From an uncultured Azospirillum sp. (GTDB taxonomy: Bacteria; Pseudomonadota; Alphaproteobacteria; RF32; CAG-239): a stretch of DNA of 63,795 nucleotides. Shown here piece after piece: positions 60,885-63,795 of this stretch. The notes beneath the pieces were generated by a model, which was not told the origin of the DNA, did not search any database, and saw only the letters and a program-made list of their open reading frames with translations. Position 1 is the stretch's first letter. Each line of letters opens with the position of its first letter. Where the stretch lies: the NCBI GenBank assembly GCA_902489795.1, contig CABUBU010000006.1, forward strand, positions 1 to 63,795, in the 5' to 3' direction. A program made the position numbers and the translations under genes.

Positions 60885-62816
60885 ATGGTTGCTATTAAAT
60901 TGCCGGATGGCAGTGTAATGAATTTTGACGGCGCCGTTTCCGGAAAGGAAGTCGCCGAAAAAATCAGTGCCGGTTTAGCAAAAAACGCTTTAGCGGTGAA
61001 GGTTAACGATAAATTGCAGGATTTGGCCGCGACCATCACCACCGACGCCACCGTAACCGTTATCACCGCCAAGGACAAGGAAGGACTTGCCATTCTCCGC
61101 CACTCCTGCTCGCACGTGATGGCGGAAGCGGTCAAGGAACTGTGGCCAGACGTTCAGGTCACGATCGGACCGGCGATCGAAAACGGCTTTTACTACGACT
61201 TTGCCCGCAAGGAACCGTTCACGACCGAAGACTTTGCCAAGATCGAAGCCAAAATGCGCGAAATCGTCAAACGCGACGAAGAAGTCAGCCGCAAAGTGCT
61301 GCCGAGAAACGAAGCGATCGACTATTTCAAATCAATCGGCGAGCACTATAAGGTCGAACTGATCGAAGACCTGCCGGAGAACGAAGTTATCTCGCTTTAC
61401 ACGCAGGGAAATTTCACCGACCTCTGCCGCGGACCGCACGTACCTTCAACCGGAAAGATCGGCGACGCCTTCAAACTGACGAAAGTTGCCGGCGCCTACT
61501 GGCGCGGCGACTCCAGCCGCGAAATGCTGCAGCGCATTTATGCCACCGCCTGGGCAAGCAAAAAAGACCTGCAGGAATATCTGACCATGCTGGAAGAGGC
61601 GGAAAAACGCGACCACCGCAAACTGGGACGAGAAATGGACCTGTTCCACTTTGAACCGGAATATGCGCCGGGCGCGGTTTTCTGGCATGACAAAGGCTAC
61701 AAGATTTACCGCAAGCTGATTGAATATATGCGCAACCGTCAGGAACATAACGGCTATATCGAAATTTCCACACCCCGGGTAATGGATCGCGTTCTGTGGG
61801 AAATTTCCGGCCACTGGGACAAATACGGCGCCCACAACTACTCCGGTCAGACGGAAGATAAAAAGTGGTTCTGCATCAAACCGATGAACTGCCCGGGCGG
61901 CCTGCTGGTTTACAAACAGGGCATCAAGTCTTACCGTGACCTGCCGCTGCGCGTTGCCGAATTCGGCAAGGTCAACCGCTACGAGGCCTCCGGTTCGCTG
62001 ATGGGGCTGATGCGGGTACGCGAATTTACCCAGGACGACGCCCACATCTTCTGCACCCCGGAACAAATGGAAGAAGAGTGCATTACCACGCTGAAGCTGA
62101 TTCTCGACATTTACAAGGACTTCGGCTTTGAAGACGTCAAAATTTACCTTTCTACCCGTCCAGACAGCATTTACCGGATCGGCTCCGACGAAATCTGGGA
62201 TTTGTGCGAAAACGCTCTGGCCAACGCGCTGACCTCGCACGGCTATAAATTCGAGATCAACGAAGGCGAAGGTGCTTTCTACGGTCCGAAACTGGAGTTC
62301 ATCCTGAAAGACGCCATCGGCCGCGAATGGCAGTGCGGCACCATTCAGGTAGACATGAACCTGCCGCAGCGTTTTGACATTTCCTACATCGGCGAAGACG
62401 GCGAGAAACACCAGCCGGTTATGCTGCACCGCGCCCTGTTCGGTTCAATCGAACGCTTCCTCGGCATTCTGATTGAAAACCATGCCGGCAAACTGCCGCT
62501 GTGGCTGTCGCCGGAACAGGTGGTGGTTGCGCCGATCGTCAACGATTTTGACGACTACGCCGAAGAAGTGGCGGATCATCTGCGCAAAGCCGGACTTTAT
62601 GCCAAGACCGACCTGCGCAACGAAAAGATCAACTACAAGATCCGCGAACACTCGGTTGCCAAAATTCCGGTCATTGCCGTCGTCGGCGCCAAGGAAAAGG
62701 AAAACGGCACGGTTACCGTCCGCCGTCTCGGCTCCGACAAACAGGAAGTGATGAAACTCGACGACTTTGTCAACGCCCTGCGCGAAGAAGCGCAAATGCC
62801 GCATCTGCACGAATAA
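60885..62816 (+). CDS. thrS: Threonyl-tRNA synthetase
   Basis: 643 residues. N-terminal TGS domain (VAIKLPDGSVMNF), editing domain with RHSCSHVMAEAVKELWP (HxxxH), class II core with IKPMNCPGGLLVYK and YEASGSLMGLMRVREFTQDDAHIFC, and an anticodon domain ending PVIAVVGAKEKENGTV. Full length. GGATAA-like site precedes the ATG. Confidence 0.98.
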   Translation: MVAIKLPDGSVMNFDGAVSGKEVAEKISAGLAKNALAVKVNDKLQDLAATITTDATVTVITAKDKEGLAILRHSCSHVMAEAVKELWPDVQVTIGPAIENGFYYDFARKEPFTTEDFAKIEAKMREIVKRDEEVSRKVLPRNEAIDYFKSIGEHYKVELIEDLPENEVISLYTQGNFTDLCRGPHVPSTGKIGDAFKLTKVAGAYWRGDSSREMLQRIYATAWASKKDLQEYLTMLEEAEKRDHRKLGREMDLFHFEPEYAPGAVFWHDKGYKIYRKLIEYMRNRQEHNGYIEISTPRVMDRVLWEISGHWDKYGAHNYSGQTEDKKWFCIKPMNCPGGLLVYKQGIKSYRDLPLRVAEFGKVNRYEASGSLMGLMRVREFTQDDAHIFCTPEQMEEECITTLKLILDIYKDFGFEDVKIYLSTRPDSIYRIGSDEIWDLCENALANALTSHGYKFEINEGEGAFYGPKLEFILKDAIGREWQCGTIQVDMNLPQRFDISYIGEDGEKHQPVMLHRALFGSIERFLGILIENHAGKLPLWLSPEQVVVAPIVNDFDDYAEEVADHLRKAGLYAKTDLRNEKINYKIREHSVAKIPVIAVVGAKEKENGTVTVRRLGSDKQEVMKLDDFVNALREEAQMPHLHE

Positions 62817-62838
62817 AAAAATGGCAGCGTTAATAAAC

Positions 62839-62865
62839 AAACCCCGGTTCGTTGAACCGGGGTTT
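62839..62865. terminator. Hairpin after thrS
   Basis: A perfect 12-bp stem AAACCCCGGTTC/GAACCGGGGTTT with a 3-nt loop. Plus-strand T run is short, so termination strength is uncertain. Confidence 0.6.
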
Positions 62866-63093
62866 GCCGTTTGGTTAAAACAGGGGCATTGGCTGCCGGC
62901 ATTTGCCGTTCGGCGGAATCGGGAACATGGTTTGGCTGGATTAGTTATGGCCGAACCGTCTTCCTCGGCCGCGCAAAACTTATTTCGGCATTTTTTCCGT
63001 TTTCCTTCCTGTTCCCCCCGGACAAGAACCTTTTCTCCGCGCCGTAAAAAAATTACAAGCCGGCCTCATACTTTTGCGGCAACGGGAGAACGT
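62866..63093. other. Intergenic region between thrS and GNAT gene
   Basis: No gene or repeat recognised; convergent gene ends. Confidence 0.4.
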
Positions 63094-63588
63094 TCATTTC
63101 GACGCAGCGATCCCGTCTTTTTCCGAAAGCGGAGATGTCGGGACTTTTTCCATCAGGTAATTGGTCAGCAAAACGCCATCTCTTTCCGCCTGCTGTTCTT
63201 CCAAAACCCGATAGCCCCGTTTTTCAAAAAACGGACGGGCGGTGATTGAAGCATAAGTGATAATGCGGACAAAAGAAGCGGCATTTTCCAGTTCCCGGCA
63301 AAGGGCCGAGGCCACTCCCCGCCGCTGATGATCTTTATGCACGAACAACCGATCAAGGTACCCGTCGGCATCAATGTCGCCAAAACCGACAATTTTTCCG
63401 TCTTCAACGGCCACAAAAGAAAAATACCGCAAAAACCTTTCGTTCCAGGCCGTCAGATTCCGCTTTTCCGGTGCCCACGCTTCGCATTGCCGACGGCCGT
63501 AATCCCGCCGGTTGACATTATGTACGGTTTCATAAAAAAGCGCTGCCGTTTCCCGGCAATCCGTTTCTCTGTATTTTCTGACGATCAT
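63094..63588 (-). CDS. GNAT family N-acetyltransferase
   Basis: About 164 residues: MIVRKYRETDCRETAALFYETVHNV, then VAVEDGKIVGFGDI, LDRLFVHKDHQRRGVASALC with the acetyl-CoA loop QRRGVAS, and ITARPFFEKRGYRVLEEQ. This resembles the YafP/PhnO-type subgroup. GGAG precedes the start at 63588; a longer frame to 63681 extends into the flanking element and is not used. Confidence 0.9.
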   Translation of the reverse strand: MIVRKYRETDCRETAALFYETVHNVNRRDYGRRQCEAWAPEKRNLTAWNERFLRYFSFVAVEDGKIVGFGDIDADGYLDRLFVHKDHQRRGVASALCRELENAASFVRIITYASITARPFFEKRGYRVLEEQQAERDGVLLTNYLMEKVPTSPLSEKDGIAASK

Positions 63589-63639
63589 TCCTTTTCTCCG
63601 TGTTTTAAGGATATCCGAAATAAACTTTTCCGCAACAGA

Positions 63640-63747
63640 CAAAAAAAGTAACCCACCGGCTAAGCCGGTGGTTCTTCTCAAGCGGGTGTACCCCTAATGG
63701 TGCCAGCGAACGCCTTAAGGGTGTATGACGGTCTGACAGGGCGAAGA
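63640..63747 (-). mobile_element. Probable end of an IS200/IS605-type element with guide-RNA-like structure
   Basis: On the minus strand a structured segment follows the stop of a partial gene and finishes in a near-perfect hairpin (CCACCGGCT/AGCCGGTGG, 63653-63671). Such a terminal hairpin is typical of IS200/IS605 ends, and in TnpB/IscB elements this region encodes the omega (re)RNA whose guide lies just beyond the end. Complementary stretches GGGTGTAC and GTGTAT/ACACCC can make further stems. The element body lies outside the window. Confidence 0.45.
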
Positions 63748-63795
63748 TTACTTGCTACCCGTAAACGGGTCAAAATCCATTGTTAATTGACTTTG
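63748..63795 (-). CDS. 3' end of a gene inside the terminal element (partial)
   Basis: Fifteen codons end the frame (QSQLTMDFDPFTGSK, then TAA) and run off the window. A small hairpin ACCCGT/ACGGGT (63757-63770) lies across the last codons. If the flanking element is of IS605 type this would be the end of its accessory or tnpB-like gene, but the few residues are not diagnostic. Confidence 0.35.
   Translation of the reverse strand, partial: QSQLTMDFDPFTGSK

Overview
The window looks like a chromosomal segment of an uncultured, host-associated alphaproteobacterium of moderate GC content. This is inferred from gene content: a DUF1013/TrcR-type regulator, the nuoN-birA-rnj order, the efp cluster with an inositol-monophosphatase relative, zapA followed by a 6S-like RNA and a YmdB-type phosphoesterase, and fliN-flhF-flhG. 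Species cannot be named from the sequence alone.

Layout. 1-14.4 kb is conserved backbone: rplM-rpsI, a periplasmic cyclophilin, mutS with a Nudix gene, a PhoR-like kinase, and a minus-strand run nuoL-nuoM-nuoN-birA-rnj. The Nuo antiporter-like subunits are divergent, and nuoA-K are not next to them. 14.5-31 kb is a variable, AT-richer island beginning at tRNA-Lys(TTT). It holds a broken serine recombinase, a rhodanese/permease/thioredoxin trio, a two-partner secretion locus, and at its far end a degraded RND pump. The secretion locus consists of a 2198-residue TpsA, three tandem paralogous small exported proteins, a lipoprotein, TpsB and a second lipoprotein. 31-42.7 kb is accessory: a GNAT gene with an in-frame stop, an ArsR-controlled Zn/Cd-type ATPase with a His/Cys-repeat tail, Hsp20, an Fe-alcohol dehydrogenase, two tandem acyl carrier proteins, a frameshifted helical-repeat gene and several small unknown genes. 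42.7-53 kb is housekeeping: cysS, gltX, TrcR, rpmE, an OmpA-like protein, efp and its neighbours, zapA, 6S-like RNA, ymdB and a purine phosphoribosyltransferase. 53-60 kb holds a small putative DNA-binding gene, a purine-only tract, a J-domain membrane protein and a compact flagellar cluster. 60-63.8 kb holds a glycosyltransferase, thrS, a GNAT gene and what looks like the end of an IS200/IS605-type element.

The most striking system is the flagellar cluster. One 460-residue protein appears to combine a reduced FliF (no RBM1/RBM2 region) with FliG lacking its N-terminal domain. It is followed by fliH-like, fliN, flhF and flhG genes, so the MS-ring and rotor would be made as one chain. Other notable points are the secretion locus with its family of tandem exported paralogues and a truncated fourth copy, a dispersed ~130-nt intergenic repeat in three copies (each between an upstream gene's terminator and the next gene), and loss of the canonical TM7 lysine in NuoM and NuoN. 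All similarity statements rest on motif recognition by eye; no database search was run.
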